The notes: generated by a model from the letters alone, not told the origin. Numbered from the stretch's first letter, positions 8,241 through 16,906 are shown. The stretch is 64,000 bases of DNA from Thermodesulfovibrionales bacterium (GCA_020062545.1 JAGUWD010000009.1:62001-126000), one strand, 5' to 3'. A program made the numbers and translations.

Positions 8241-8969
8241 CTATCTCCCGAAAGCGCTGACATGCGCCATCAGAGAACGGACAAATAATTCAAAAGTTAA
8301 ATCGTCGGCTGGTTCTGTAAAGAAACCCTCTATGCCTCTTGCACGATTAGACAGCAAAAAGGCTGATGCATTATAATGTCGCTCCCTTATCAATTTCCGG
8401 CAAAACAATTCATATCGTTTTGCATACGAAGCCTTTTTGAACTCTTCAAAAACCTCGAAGTGCGGCTCTTTGACTCTAACCGGAGTTCGCGATTCTTTGC
8501 AGTCCTCCAACAAAAACACATATCCGAGCCACGGACTGACAGTTTTATTGAATTTTCCTTCACGGAAGGCAGTCCACAAATCCAGAGCACTTCCCATCGC
8601 CTCTTCTGTGCGATTGTTGAAATTGTTTCCAAAAGATGGGCCAACCTGCGACTTTGCTTCAAGGGCTAAAATCAGTTGTTCGTCTCTAACTACCAGCAAA
8701 TCCCATTCTTTGGTAGGACGGAAAAATCCGGGCAACTCAAGATTTTTATTGTAGAATATATACCTTTCATCAACACCTGCTTCAAGAATTATTTCAGTTA
8801 TCAGTGAGATAAAGCCGTCCATCTGTGCGCCTCCAGTAACGGCGCTTCTTAATCCCTGATCAACTCGTCCAGAATTCTTTTGCCTATTGGCTTGTTGTTC
8901 CCGTGTCAGCCAATAATGGCCTACAGCTTTTGCAATGCGTTCATGTAGATTGACAAGAATTCTATCCAT
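8241..8969 (-). CDS. PaeR7I/XhoI-like type II restriction endonuclease
   Basis: A 242-residue endonuclease, close to the length of PaeR7I. The segment KEWDLLVVRDEQLILALEAK carries the PD-(D/E)XK-type catalytic residues (D90, E104, K106) and is followed by SQVGPSFGNNFNNRTEEA, a stretch I recognise from the PaeR7I family, which cuts CTCGAG. The endonuclease gene comes first and the methylase second in the operon. At least nine CTCGAG sites are visible in this window, so the host chromosome needs methylation if the specificity is retained. The family is well supported, the exact target inferred. Confidence 0.87.
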   Translation of the reverse strand: MDRILVNLHERIAKAVGHYWLTREQQANRQKNSGRVDQGLRSAVTGGAQMDGFISLITEIILEAGVDERYIFYNKNLELPGFFRPTKEWDLLVVRDEQLILALEAKSQVGPSFGNNFNNRTEEAMGSALDLWTAFREGKFNKTVSPWLGYVFLLEDCKESRTPVRVKEPHFEVFEEFKKASYAKRYELFCRKLIRERHYNASAFLLSNRARGIEGFFTEPADDLTFELFVRSLMAHVSAFGR

Positions 8970-9085
8970 ATTTATCCTACAACAGCATAAGATACAATTT
9001 ATTATAGTATAACAAAAGCATCTCTGATTTGAAGAAAAATGCTATGGTCGGTAATAATAATACAAATTTTTGAAAGACGAAAATA

Positions 9086-9877
9086 GTGAACACAATCGAA
9101 CTCTATAAAAAACTCCCTAAGAAAAACTGCGGGAAATGTCCGCAGAAAGCGTGCATGCCGTTCGCGCTCTCCGTGATAAAGGGGGATGCGGAACTTTCCG
9201 AATGCCCCTGTCTGACCGAAAAAGAAATAGAGGAGTTGAAAGGCGTTATAAAAAAATCGGACTGGCGTGAGGAGTTGATATTAAGCCTTAAAGAAGAGGC
9301 CAAGAATATGAATTTCAAGGACATTGCAGATGGCATCGGTGCTGAATTAAAAAAAGACAACAGCATCGCCATCAAATGCATGGGAAGGGATTTTATTGTA
9401 TCTCCTGATGGAGAAATAACAACACACGGACACATGACCCCCTGGATCAAGATATTGCTATTGCATTATATCAGGACTGCCGGCAAAGGCGAACTGTCGG
9501 GTAAATGGGTATCATACAGTGAACTCAAAAGCGGCATGGTAAAGGCATCGTCATTTCAGAGGGACTGCGAAGAGCCGCTTAAAGAACTCTTCGAAAGGGA
9601 TTTTGCCCAAACAGAAAAAATATTTATCAGACTCGGAGCACAAAGGCGTGAAGGATTCCCTACAGAAAATGCATGGCATCTTTACCTCCTCCCCAAGCTG
9701 CCGGTTATGATCCTCTACTGGCCGCCGGAAGACGAGTTCGAACCAAAGGCAAAGGTTATTTTCGACTCAACAGCGGATAAATTTCTCGATGCAGAATCAA
9801 TAATATTCCTCGTCGAAGGACTTGTTAAAAACATAGAGGCTAATTTATTTCTTGACAAGAAACAGCATAAATGTTAA
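9086..9877 (+). CDS. DUF3786 protein with N-terminal Fe-S cluster domain
   Basis: A 263-residue protein beginning with a four-cysteine cluster (C15, C18, C23, C40, plus C42) in CGKCPQKACMPFAL...ECPCL. This resembles the [4Fe-4S] domain at the N-terminus of the corrinoid iron-sulfur protein large subunit. The rest matches the DUF3786 pattern, including HMTPWIKILLLHYI and LPVMILYWPPEDEFEP. Such proteins are common in anaerobes with corrinoid or acetyl-CoA metabolism, but their function is unknown. The start is GTG at 9086, placing the cysteines near the N-terminus as in homologues. The gene stands alone. Confidence 0.8.
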   Translation: MNTIELYKKLPKKNCGKCPQKACMPFALSVIKGDAELSECPCLTEKEIEELKGVIKKSDWREELILSLKEEAKNMNFKDIADGIGAELKKDNSIAIKCMGRDFIVSPDGEITTHGHMTPWIKILLLHYIRTAGKGELSGKWVSYSELKSGMVKASSFQRDCEEPLKELFERDFAQTEKIFIRLGAQRREGFPTENAWHLYLLPKLPVMILYWPPEDEFEPKAKVIFDSTADKFLDAESIIFLVEGLVKNIEANLFLDKKQHKC

Positions 9878-9941
9878 TAATTGAGTTGGTAAAATTACCC
9901 CCAATTTTTGGCACAAATTTTGGAAGGAGGTGACTAAAAGA

Positions 9942-10139
9942 ATGAAGAAGGTATTAGCTTTTATACTTTCCCTTATGCTCCTGGTAGCATTTACCTTTGC
10001 AGTAGGCTGTAAGAAGGCTGAAGAGCCAAAGGCTCCTGAGGCACCAGCACCAGCACCAGCACCAGCTCCGGCACCAGCACCAGCTCCTGAGCAGCCAGCT
10101 CCGGCTCCTGAGAAGCCAGCAGAAGCTCCAAAGAAGTAG
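9942..10139 (+). CDS. Small Pro/Ala-rich lipoprotein
   Basis: A 65-residue secreted protein. The signal peptide MKKVLAFILSLMLLVAFTFA is followed by VGC, a lipobox-like site with C23 as the likely lipidated residue. The mature part is a charged stretch, an (AP)n run and Pro/Ala/Lys. The track starts at GTG 9930, but GGAAGGAGG at 9922-9930 is a ribosome-binding site for the ATG at 9942, which also opens a normal signal peptide. A perfect 13-bp terminator follows the stop. The strong translation and termination signals suggest an abundant product. No function can be assigned; a structural envelope spacer is one possibility. Confidence 0.8.
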   Translation: MKKVLAFILSLMLLVAFTFAVGCKKAEEPKAPEAPAPAPAPAPAPAPAPEQPAPAPEKPAEAPKK

Positions 10140-10149
10140 TGCTTATAAA

Positions 10150-10195
10150 AACACCATGAGGGATATATACAAACCCTCATGGTGTTGCTTTTTTA
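10150..10195 (+). terminator. Rho-independent terminator after the lipoprotein gene
   Basis: A perfect 13-bp stem (AACACCATGAGGG / CCCTCATGGTGTT) with an 11-nt loop is followed by GCTTTTTTA. It lies 10 nt past the lipoprotein stop and is the clearest intrinsic terminator in the window. Confidence 0.93.
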
Positions 10196-10241
10196 GGGCA
10201 AAAACTGTTATATTTTAATATCTTTTATTATTTACAAATGC

Positions 10242-10270
10242 AAAGAGTGGGTCTTCCCACTCTTTTGTTT
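10242..10270 (+). promoter_or_regulatory. Terminator-like hairpin in the rimP-nusA leader
   Basis: AAAGAGTGGG / CCCACTCTTT forms a 10-bp stem with a TCTT loop and a following T-rich run (TGTTTT). It ends about 10 nt before the rimP ribosome-binding site (GGAG at 10275-10278). Similar leader hairpins upstream of rimP/nusA operons are known in other bacteria and may allow autoregulation by NusA. It could act as an attenuator or block ribosome access. Confidence 0.7.
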
Positions 10271-10281
10271 TACCGGAGCAT

Positions 10282-10755
10282 ATGGATAAAACAATGGATA
10301 AAAACACTATAAAACAAAAAATTTCTGAACTCGCATCTCGGGTTGCAGAGGACGAAGGACTGGAGCTTGTCAGCGTTGAGCTTTTAGGCAGCGGCAAAAG
10401 AACAATGTTAAAGGTGGTTGTGGATAAAGAAGGCGGGGTAACCGTTGGGGACTGCGAAAAGATGAGCAGGAGCCTTGAGGCACTGCTGGATGTGGAGGAT
10501 CCGATAAAAGGGCCCTATGTGCTGGAGGTATCATCTCCGGGGCTTGACAGACCGCTTGCAACACAGGCCGATTTCGAAAGGAACATAGAAAAGCTTGCAC
10601 GGATTGTCACAACCGAGAAAATAGACAATCAGACATTCTTCATTGGCAGGATTATCGATGTCGGAGAAGGCTGGATAAGGCTTAAGCTCGATAAGAAAGA
10701 TATTTTTATCCCTATGGATAAAATTTCTAAGGCAAGGCTTGAAATAGAATTTTAA
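10282..10755 (+). CDS. rimP: Ribosome maturation factor RimP
   Basis: RimP assists maturation of the 30S ribosomal subunit. At 157 residues it has the normal length, with an N-terminal alpha/beta domain containing KVVVDKEGGVTVGDCEKMSR, the conserved YVLEVSSPGLDRPL near residue 80, and a C-terminal SH3-like domain. GGAG precedes the first ATG; a second ATG four codons in is also possible. It heads rimP-nusA-recG, with a hairpin leader upstream and nusA 14 nt downstream. Placement before nusA is universal enough to support the assignment. Confidence 0.96.
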   Translation: MDKTMDKNTIKQKISELASRVAEDEGLELVSVELLGSGKRTMLKVVVDKEGGVTVGDCEKMSRSLEALLDVEDPIKGPYVLEVSSPGLDRPLATQADFERNIEKLARIVTTEKIDNQTFFIGRIIDVGEGWIRLKLDKKDIFIPMDKISKARLEIEF

Positions 10756-10769
10756 GAGAGGTATTGACC

Positions 10770-11885
10770 ATGTCAAAGGAACTCTGTTATGTAATAGACC
10801 AGATCAGCAGGGAAAAAGGCATCTCACGGGATTCCTTATTAAAGGTGCTGGAGGCAGCCCTTCTCTCCGCTGTCCGTAAGAAATTCGGCGGCAGGACCAA
10901 TATAGATCTGCGCATAGAGCCGAAAACATGCAACATACAGGTCTTCGAGCTTAAGCAGATAGTGGAAAAGGTCGCAAACAAAGATGAAGAGATCCAGTTA
11001 GAAAAGGCAAAGGAATTATTTCCCGACAAGAAAATAGGCGATACAATTGAAATCCCGATCCCCTTGCAGGACTTCGGGAGGATAGCAGCGCAAACAGCAA
11101 AGCAGGTCATATTCCAGAAGGTAAAAGAAGCCGAAAGGGATATTATCTACGAGGAATATAAAGATAAGACGGGACAGATAATCAGTGGCACCGTACTGAG
11201 GAAGGAAAAAGGAAATTATTACATCAGCCTTGCAAAGACAGAGGCGTGTCTTCCCCAAAGGGAAACACTTCCTAATGAAACCCTGAAAAGAGGGGATATT
11301 GTTAAGGCATATCTTTCCGAGGTAAAACTAACATCAAAGGGCCCTGTCATAATGCTCTCGAGGACAGACCCGAACTTTGTCGTAGCCCTGTTCAAAATGG
11401 AAGTTCCAGAGATTCATGACGGTGTTGTTGTTATAAAAGGGATTGCGAGAGAGCCTGGAGAAAGAACGAAGATAGCAGTATACTCTAAAGATAGTGCTAT
11501 AGATGCAGTGGGCGCTTGCGTCGGCATGAAGGGAACAAGGGTTCAGTCCATTGTAAGGGAGTTGCGCGGAGAAAGGATTGATATAATACCATGGAGCGAT
11601 GACCCCCGCATATTTGTTGCAAGGGCGCTCACACCCGCAACTGTAGACAGGGTCGGAATAAATGAAGAGGAAAAGACCGCAATGGTAATTGCAGATGACC
11701 AGCAGTTGTCCCTTGCCATAGGGAAACGCGGGCAGAATATAAAACTGGCAACAAAGCTTACAGGCTGGGAGATAGAGATATTAAGCGAATCCGAGTATTC
11801 AAAAATCAAGATGGAAGAAGCAGACAAATCACTTGATAAGGCTATAAAGAGAGAATCAGAGAAATCTGATAAAAATGAGCAGTAA
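10770..11885 (+). CDS. nusA: Transcription termination/antitermination factor NusA
   Basis: NusA binds RNA polymerase and nascent RNA and modulates pausing, termination and antitermination. The 371-residue form has the N-terminal polymerase-binding domain, an S1 domain (about residues 135-200) and two KH domains, with the KH core signatures GACVGMKGTRVQSIVREL and LAIGKRGQNIKLA. It lacks the long acidic repeats of E. coli NusA. The track starts at TTG 10764; AGAGAGG at 10755-10761 sits at a good distance from the ATG at 10770, which I use. The 3' end overlaps recG by 11 nt. infB, the usual next gene, is absent. Confidence 0.96.
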   Translation: MSKELCYVIDQISREKGISRDSLLKVLEAALLSAVRKKFGGRTNIDLRIEPKTCNIQVFELKQIVEKVANKDEEIQLEKAKELFPDKKIGDTIEIPIPLQDFGRIAAQTAKQVIFQKVKEAERDIIYEEYKDKTGQIISGTVLRKEKGNYYISLAKTEACLPQRETLPNETLKRGDIVKAYLSEVKLTSKGPVIMLSRTDPNFVVALFKMEVPEIHDGVVVIKGIAREPGERTKIAVYSKDSAIDAVGACVGMKGTRVQSIVRELRGERIDIIPWSDDPRIFVARALTPATVDRVGINEEEKTAMVIADDQQLSLAIGKRGQNIKLATKLTGWEIEILSESEYSKIKMEEADKSLDKAIKRESEKSDKNEQ

Positions 11886-14016
11886 TGATTTATCATCCCC
11901 TGTTCAGTACATAAAGGGCGTCGGGCCCAGGAGGGCAAGGCTGCTTGACCGTCTTGGAATAAAGACAGTAAGAGACGCCCTTTTTTACCTGCCTTACAGA
12001 TACGAAGACAGAAGCTCCATTAAAAAAATAGCACATCTCAGGCCAGAAGAAATAAATACCGTTACAGGCAAGATACTAAAAGCTGATGTCATTATCCCGA
12101 ACCCAAGAAGGCCGAAACTAAAGATATTCGAGCTTGCCGTATCAGATGGAAGCGGGCTTCTCAGGGCAAAGTGGTTTAATCAGACATACCTTAAAAAGAT
12201 ATTCAAACCGGGACAGGAAGTAGTATTGTACGGGACAGTAAAATACAATTACTGGGGAACCGGTTTCGAGATAATCAATCCGGAATACGAAATACTCGAT
12301 GATACCGATGACGAATCCAATCCTTCAGCCTTCAGCCTTCAGCCTTCAGCCTCCTGTATACACACCGGCAGGATAGTACCTATATATCGGTCAACCGAAG
12401 GTCTGAGCCAGAAGCAATTGAGAAACATCATGTATTCAGTCCTTAACAGTTCGGTATCAGCCATATCAGACCCGATGCCTTCAGAGATAATAAAGGAATA
12501 CAACCTGCCAGACCTGCAGGAAAGCATATCTAATGTGCACTTCCCTTCTCCAACATCTTCGCCAACATTTTCGATAACCGATTTAAACAGAGGGACAAGC
12601 CCTTATCATCAGAGACTATCATTTGATGAACTCTTCACACTTCAATTGGGACTTGCAGCCATAAAAAAGGGAGAGGTGCTTGAAAAAGGCATTGTTTTCT
12701 CTCCAGACGGCAGACTAATAAACGGATTGCTTAACAAACTGCCTTTTAAACTCACCTATGCCCAGGAAAGGGTATTTAAAGACATACTTAAAGACATGCA
12801 GTCGTCTGCCCCCATGAACAGGCTCTTACAGGGAGATGTGGGTTCAGGAAAGACAATAGTTGCCCTTATGTCAATGCTTGCTGCTGTGGAATGCGGCTAT
12901 CAATCCGCATTGATGGCACCCACAGAGATACTTGCAGAGCAGCATTATATCAACATTCACAGGCTTGTTGAAGACTTAGGATTAAATACCCATCTTCTTA
13001 CAGGAAGCAAGAAGGATAAGGAAGTCGATGTTATCGCATCAGGAGATGCGGATATTGTCATCGGAACACATGCCCTGATTCAGGAAGGCGTATCGTTCAA
13101 AAAATTGGGGCTTATTGTGATAGATGAGCAGCACAGGTTCGGCGTAATGCAGAGGGCAATATTAAGAAAAAAGGGGATCAACCCAGACACATTGATAATG
13201 ACGGCAACCCCGATTCCGAGAACCCTTGCCCTGACCCTTTACGGAGACCTCGATTATTCCATAATCGACGAGCTTCCTCCAAACAGAAGTCCTATCATCA
13301 CAAAACTCTTTTTTGAAAAAAACAAAAATCGGATCTACTCTTTAATCGAAGAGGAGACAAAAAAGGGAAGACAGGCATATGTGGTCTATCCTGTAATCGA
13401 GGAGTCGGAAAAGACAGACCTTAAATCCGCAATTACAGGGGCAGAGGGGCTCCAGAAAATATTCCCTCATCTCAAAGTAAATCTGATTCACGGAAGGATG
13501 AAACCCGTCGAAAGGGAAGAAGTGATGAGGGAATTCAAAAATGGCAATGTACACATCCTTGTCTCGACAACCGTAATAGAAGTTGGAGTAGACGTGCCAA
13601 ATGCAACATTGATGGTTATAATACATGCAGAGAGATTCGGCCTTGCCCAGTTGCACCAACTCAGGGGAAGGGTCGGAAGGGGGAGCAATCAATCTTACTG
13701 TATTCTCTTGAGTTACGGCGGAAGTGAGGATGCAAGGAAGAGGCTTGATGTAATGGTTAAAACAACAGACGGCTTCAGGATAGCAGAAGAGGACTTGAAT
13801 ATCAGAGGTCCCGGAGAATTTTTTGGCACAAGGCAGTCGGGCATGCCTGACTTAAAAGTTGCAAATCTTTTAAGGGATGCTAAAATACTTGAAATGGCCC
13901 GCAAAGAGGCATTCTCCCTTATAGAAAGGGATTCAGCACTTGCAGGCTATCCGCAGCTCAGAAAATCCATCGAGGATTTCTGGGGGAAAAGGCTTGAGCT
14001 ATTTAAAACTGCATAG
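11875..14016 (+). CDS. recG: ATP-dependent DNA helicase RecG
   Basis: RecG remodels stalled replication forks and branched recombination intermediates. The 713-residue protein has an N-terminal wedge/OB domain and two helicase lobes: Walker A GDVGSGKTIVAL, motif II DEQHRFGV, motif III MTATPIPRTLAL, and motifs V-VI STTVIEVGVDVPNA and QLRGRVGRG. Around residue 150, in the loop after the OB fold, the tandem array CCTTCAG x4 encodes SAFSLQPSAS, an in-frame insertion. It overlaps the nusA end by 11 nt, implying coupled translation and an unusual nusA-recG operon. Confidence 0.97.
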   Translation: MSSNDLSSPVQYIKGVGPRRARLLDRLGIKTVRDALFYLPYRYEDRSSIKKIAHLRPEEINTVTGKILKADVIIPNPRRPKLKIFELAVSDGSGLLRAKWFNQTYLKKIFKPGQEVVLYGTVKYNYWGTGFEIINPEYEILDDTDDESNPSAFSLQPSASCIHTGRIVPIYRSTEGLSQKQLRNIMYSVLNSSVSAISDPMPSEIIKEYNLPDLQESISNVHFPSPTSSPTFSITDLNRGTSPYHQRLSFDELFTLQLGLAAIKKGEVLEKGIVFSPDGRLINGLLNKLPFKLTYAQERVFKDILKDMQSSAPMNRLLQGDVGSGKTIVALMSMLAAVECGYQSALMAPTEILAEQHYINIHRLVEDLGLNTHLLTGSKKDKEVDVIASGDADIVIGTHALIQEGVSFKKLGLIVIDEQHRFGVMQRAILRKKGINPDTLIMTATPIPRTLALTLYGDLDYSIIDELPPNRSPIITKLFFEKNKNRIYSLIEEETKKGRQAYVVYPVIEESEKTDLKSAITGAEGLQKIFPHLKVNLIHGRMKPVEREEVMREFKNGNVHILVSTTVIEVGVDVPNATLMVIIHAERFGLAQLHQLRGRVGRGSNQSYCILLSYGGSEDARKRLDVMVKTTDGFRIAEEDLNIRGPGEFFGTRQSGMPDLKVANLLRDAKILEMARKEAFSLIERDSALAGYPQLRKSIEDFWGKRLELFKTA
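12322..12352 (+). repeat. Heptamer array CCTTCAG inside recG
   Basis: Four perfect units of CCTTCAG and the start of a fifth, encoding low-complexity residues in frame in the loop after the OB fold. Flanking sequence is normal recG coding. Confidence 0.88.
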
Positions 14017-14025
14017 GGAGGTCTT

Positions 14026-14337
14026 ATGTTTAGCAGGATAAAAAAGGATTTTGACGAAGGCATTGAAAAGATCAAGTGGTTCTCATCCCTGCTTTCAGAG
14101 AGGATAAGGGTTGAGATTACGGTCTTCAAACTGCTGTATAAATCAGAAGAGTTGAAAAGACGAAGGGATGAGTTGATGAGAAAGATCGGGGAAGAGGTTT
14201 ATGCGATGAGGGGGAAAGAAAAAAATATTTATGCAAATCAAGAAGTAATGAATGCGATTAAGGAACTCGAAACACTTGAGCCTGAAATAAAAGAGACAAT
14301 CGAAAGGGCATCGGAGATAAGCAGGATAGTTGCATGA
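14026..14337 (+). CDS. Small coiled-coil hypothetical protein
   Basis: A 103-residue, highly charged protein with no signal peptide or membrane helix. It is probably mostly coiled coil: KSEELKRRRDELMRKIGEEV and a long Glu-rich C-terminus. GGAGG precedes the ATG, 9 nt after the recG stop, so it likely belongs to the rimP-nusA-recG operon. I do not recognise the family. Good ribosome binding and codon use like its neighbours support a real gene. The next accessory block begins just downstream. Confidence 0.65.
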   Translation: MFSRIKKDFDEGIEKIKWFSSLLSERIRVEITVFKLLYKSEELKRRRDELMRKIGEEVYAMRGKEKNIYANQEVMNAIKELETLEPEIKETIERASEISRIVA

Positions 14338-14396
14338 GCGAGGCTGATGAAGATTGGCTGGCAGCAGACATTTTCACTGAAAAATAATCTATAATT

Positions 14397-14582
14397 ATGA
14401 AGATGCTTATATACGACAGGGGGCGGCATGGCAAAGGGGAAAAGGCCGAATTTTCAGAAAAATGCATACCATCTGCCAACATCACTTCCCTGCCCTTCAA
14501 ACCCGGCAAAGAAAAACGCATCGCCATCAAAGTCATTGACCATAGAGGGAATGAGGTAATGGTGGTGAGGGAAATGGAGTAG
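14397..14582 (+). pseudogene. Short ORF, possible gene remnant
   Basis: A 61-codon ORF ending KEKRIAIKVIDHRGNEVMVV. The sequence has the look of the C-terminal end of a larger enzyme, possibly a DNA methylase or helicase, without an N-terminal domain; that link is a low-confidence impression. TATAAT at 14390-14395 lies directly before it and there is no Shine-Dalgarno. The stop is one base before the next ORF. It may be a remnant, or a small partner of the following gene. Confidence 0.3.
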
Positions 14583-14583
14583 A

Positions 14584-15699
14584 ATGACAGAGCCAGCACA
14601 AAAAATATTAGTTAGAAAATACTTAGATTGGGACAGGGTGAGTAATCGTCTTTCCCGATATGAATATATAGGAAAGTATTACGACTTTAAAGCCCTTCAA
14701 GACTGCTCAGAGAAAAGTCCTTATTACTGCCATTATCTTGCATGGAGGCTTGGAACATGGCTCAATGAAAACGTGTTTATTTTTTTAAATGAGCTTTTAA
14801 AAAATGGAAGTAAATTGCCCAATTGGAAGGAAAAAATAGAGAACGAACCTCCAAATAAAAGATATGGATATGAAAACTTTTTTCATTTTTTATGGGAGCT
14901 GCAAGTTGCCAATTTCTTTTCAGAAATAAAAGGAGTTTCAGTCGAATGGACGACATCTGGCCCAGATATAAAAATAAGTAGCAATGGTAAAACTTTTTAT
15001 ATTGATTGTTATACTTTTACAAAATCCTTTGCTATTGAATTGTTCATTGAAGAACTCTTACTCCAAATCCATCCCAGCATAAGGGTTCTGCATACACCAC
15101 GTATCAAATTTAGTCTGCCAAAAGATAACGGGGTCAACAATTTTCTTGATGAAATATTTAGACCGTATCTTGACCCACATTTCATAGAAAGCAAAGTTAA
15201 AGAAACTGAAAAAGAATATCCTGTTCTATTGCCACCTCAAGGCATAAATAATTTATATATTTATATTGAGGGAAATAATCCAGATAATTATATTCCGGAC
15301 AGATTGCCAAATGCTTCTGGCATACCAGAAGATTATTTGCGGATATGCTTGAAAGAGGCAATTTGCTCAAAACAAAAGCAGTTAAGCAATTATCATCCCA
15401 ATATTTTAGCCGTGAATTATCTATTAAGCGGAGATTTTCAAATAGCGGCTAATCGGCAAAAAGATTTAAATAAATTAGGTTTATCAGAACAAATTTCCAC
15501 CCTCAATTTCTTTAACAAAATAGACGGACTCTTTTTCTCTGCCTGCGGAATTAATGATGTTCCTTCTCTGAAAAACAGTTATTTAAAAATAAAAGATGGC
15601 GTAACGCATCCAATCTTATTAATTGATCAGCAGTTTAATTTGTTAGCTGCTAAAGGAGATGAATTCCTATGTAGTATGCCAATGGCAACCCAATCCTGA
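14584..15699 (+). CDS. Hypothetical protein, possible PD-(D/E)XK-like nuclease fold
   Basis: A 371-residue soluble protein with no family I can name. In the middle, FLWELQVANFF, then WTTSGPDIKISSNGKTFYID, gives an alpha-helix with Glu followed by GPD-x10-YID. This spacing is like the E...PD...(D/E)xK core of restriction-type nucleases, although the usual lysine is not evident (IDCYT). The DNA is AT-rich relative to the housekeeping genes, and the neighbours are accessory genes. The start is one base after the preceding short ORF. Function unknown; the nuclease fold is an inference from a weak pattern. Confidence 0.5.
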   Translation: MTEPAQKILVRKYLDWDRVSNRLSRYEYIGKYYDFKALQDCSEKSPYYCHYLAWRLGTWLNENVFIFLNELLKNGSKLPNWKEKIENEPPNKRYGYENFFHFLWELQVANFFSEIKGVSVEWTTSGPDIKISSNGKTFYIDCYTFTKSFAIELFIEELLLQIHPSIRVLHTPRIKFSLPKDNGVNNFLDEIFRPYLDPHFIESKVKETEKEYPVLLPPQGINNLYIYIEGNNPDNYIPDRLPNASGIPEDYLRICLKEAICSKQKQLSNYHPNILAVNYLLSGDFQIAANRQKDLNKLGLSEQISTLNFFNKIDGLFFSACGINDVPSLKNSYLKIKDGVTHPILLIDQQFNLLAAKGDEFLCSMPMATQS

Positions 15700-15756
15700 A
15701 TCCATGCCCCGCACATTGAGGCAGGCAAAAGGCTTTTGAGAAAAGAGAAAAGAACT

Positions 15757-15864
15757 ATGGTTTTAAAATCGCTTGAATCGCAAAATGTGGAGTTCAAGTC
15801 CAACTGGCCGAAGGCTCGTTTAGAGCGGGATAAATATTTCAAATGCTATGGATTGAAATTGTAA
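15757..15864 (+). pseudogene. Fragment of an AlbA_2/Schlafen-type ATP-binding protein
   Basis: A 35-codon open stretch reading MVLKSLESQNVEFKSNW. The ExxxVEFKSNW pattern is typical of the start of the AlbA_2 (divergent AAA-4) domain in putative transcriptional regulators. The reading then runs into unrelated sequence and stops. It is taken as a decayed remnant between two accessory genes. Confidence 0.4.
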
Positions 15865-15886
15865 AGAGAGGGAGAAAGGTAATTAA

Positions 15887-16906
15887 ATGTCATCGGTAGT
15901 GACCACCGAATATAAGACATTTCTTAAAGAGATAAAAGAGCGCATATACAAAGCTCAATATGACGCTCTCAAAGCTGTAAATAAAGAACTTATAAATCTG
16001 TATTGGGACATAGGTAGATCAATAGTGGCAAAGCAGGAAAAGCTCGGCTGGGGCAAGGCAATCGTGGAGACACTCGCAAAAGACCTGCAAAAAGAATTTC
16101 CGGGGATACAAGGATTTTCCAGTGCAAATCTTTGGAGAATGCGAAACTTCTATCTCACATACCGTTTGAATGAAAAACTCGCACCATTGGTGCGAGAAAT
16201 TAGCTGGACAAAGAATGTCATTATCATGGAGCGTTGCAAAGAGGACATCCGGCGCGAGTTTTACATCAAGACAACAAAGAAATTCGGATGGACAAAAGAT
16301 GTTCTGATAAACCAGCTTGAAGCAGGAGCATTTGAACGGTATATGGCGAATCAAACAAACTTTGATAAATCCGTTCCGGGAAAATACCGTCATCAAGCAA
16401 AGCTGGCTGTAAAGGATGAATACTCATTTGACTTTTTGGAACTCGGCGAAGAGCACTCAGAAAAAGAGCTTGAGATGGCTCTCCTTGAAAATGTGAGAAA
16501 ATTCCTGATAGAGATGGGCGGCTACTTTGCATTTGTGGGCAACCAATACCGACTGGAGATAGACGAGCAAGAGTTTTTTATTGATTTGCTGTTGTATCAT
16601 CGACAACTGCGGTGCCTTGTGGCGATAGAGTTGAAAGTAGGCGCGTTTAAGCCTGAATATGCCGGAAAGATGCAGTTTTATCTCTCTGCCCTGAACGATA
16701 TAGCAAAGCTTCCTGATGAGAATCCCTCAATCGGAATTATATTGTGCAAGGACAAAAGCCGGACGATTGTTGAGTATGCCTTAAAAGATACAAAAAAGCC
16801 GATAGGCGTATCTACTTACAAGTTGACGGAGAAGCTGCCTCGTGAACTGAAAAAATATCTACCGTCTCCCGAAGAGATTATAGAAAGGATGAAGTATCTG
16901 AAATAG
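15887..16906 (+). CDS. YhcG-type PDDEXK nuclease (DUF1016)
   Basis: A 339-residue protein of the DUF1016/YhcG family. The N-terminal half holds the conserved LINLYWDIGRSIVAKQ and GFSSANLWRMRNFY segments. The C-terminal half holds the nuclease core: GNQYRLEIDEQEFFIDLLLY, then LVAIELKVGAFKPEYAGKM, with the catalytic D and E-x-K. These proteins are widespread in accessory regions and near restriction systems; their target is unknown. GAGGGAGAAAGG precedes the ATG. Its position among other accessory genes fits a defence role, but this is inferred. Confidence 0.88.
   Translation: MSSVVTTEYKTFLKEIKERIYKAQYDALKAVNKELINLYWDIGRSIVAKQEKLGWGKAIVETLAKDLQKEFPGIQGFSSANLWRMRNFYLTYRLNEKLAPLVREISWTKNVIIMERCKEDIRREFYIKTTKKFGWTKDVLINQLEAGAFERYMANQTNFDKSVPGKYRHQAKLAVKDEYSFDFLELGEEHSEKELEMALLENVRKFLIEMGGYFAFVGNQYRLEIDEQEFFIDLLLYHRQLRCLVAIELKVGAFKPEYAGKMQFYLSALNDIAKLPDENPSIGIILCKDKSRTIVEYALKDTKKPIGVSTYKLTEKLPRELKKYLPSPEEIIERMKYLK

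Noticed and set aside
9930-9941. GTG start of the small lipoprotein given in the track
   Set aside because: The GTG is part of the ribosome-binding site; the ATG at 9942 gives a clean signal peptide.
10028-10110. GCACCAGCACCAGC run as a member of the heptamer family
   Set aside because: It is a simple codon-level (AP)n repeat with a 6-bp unit, explained by the protein sequence.
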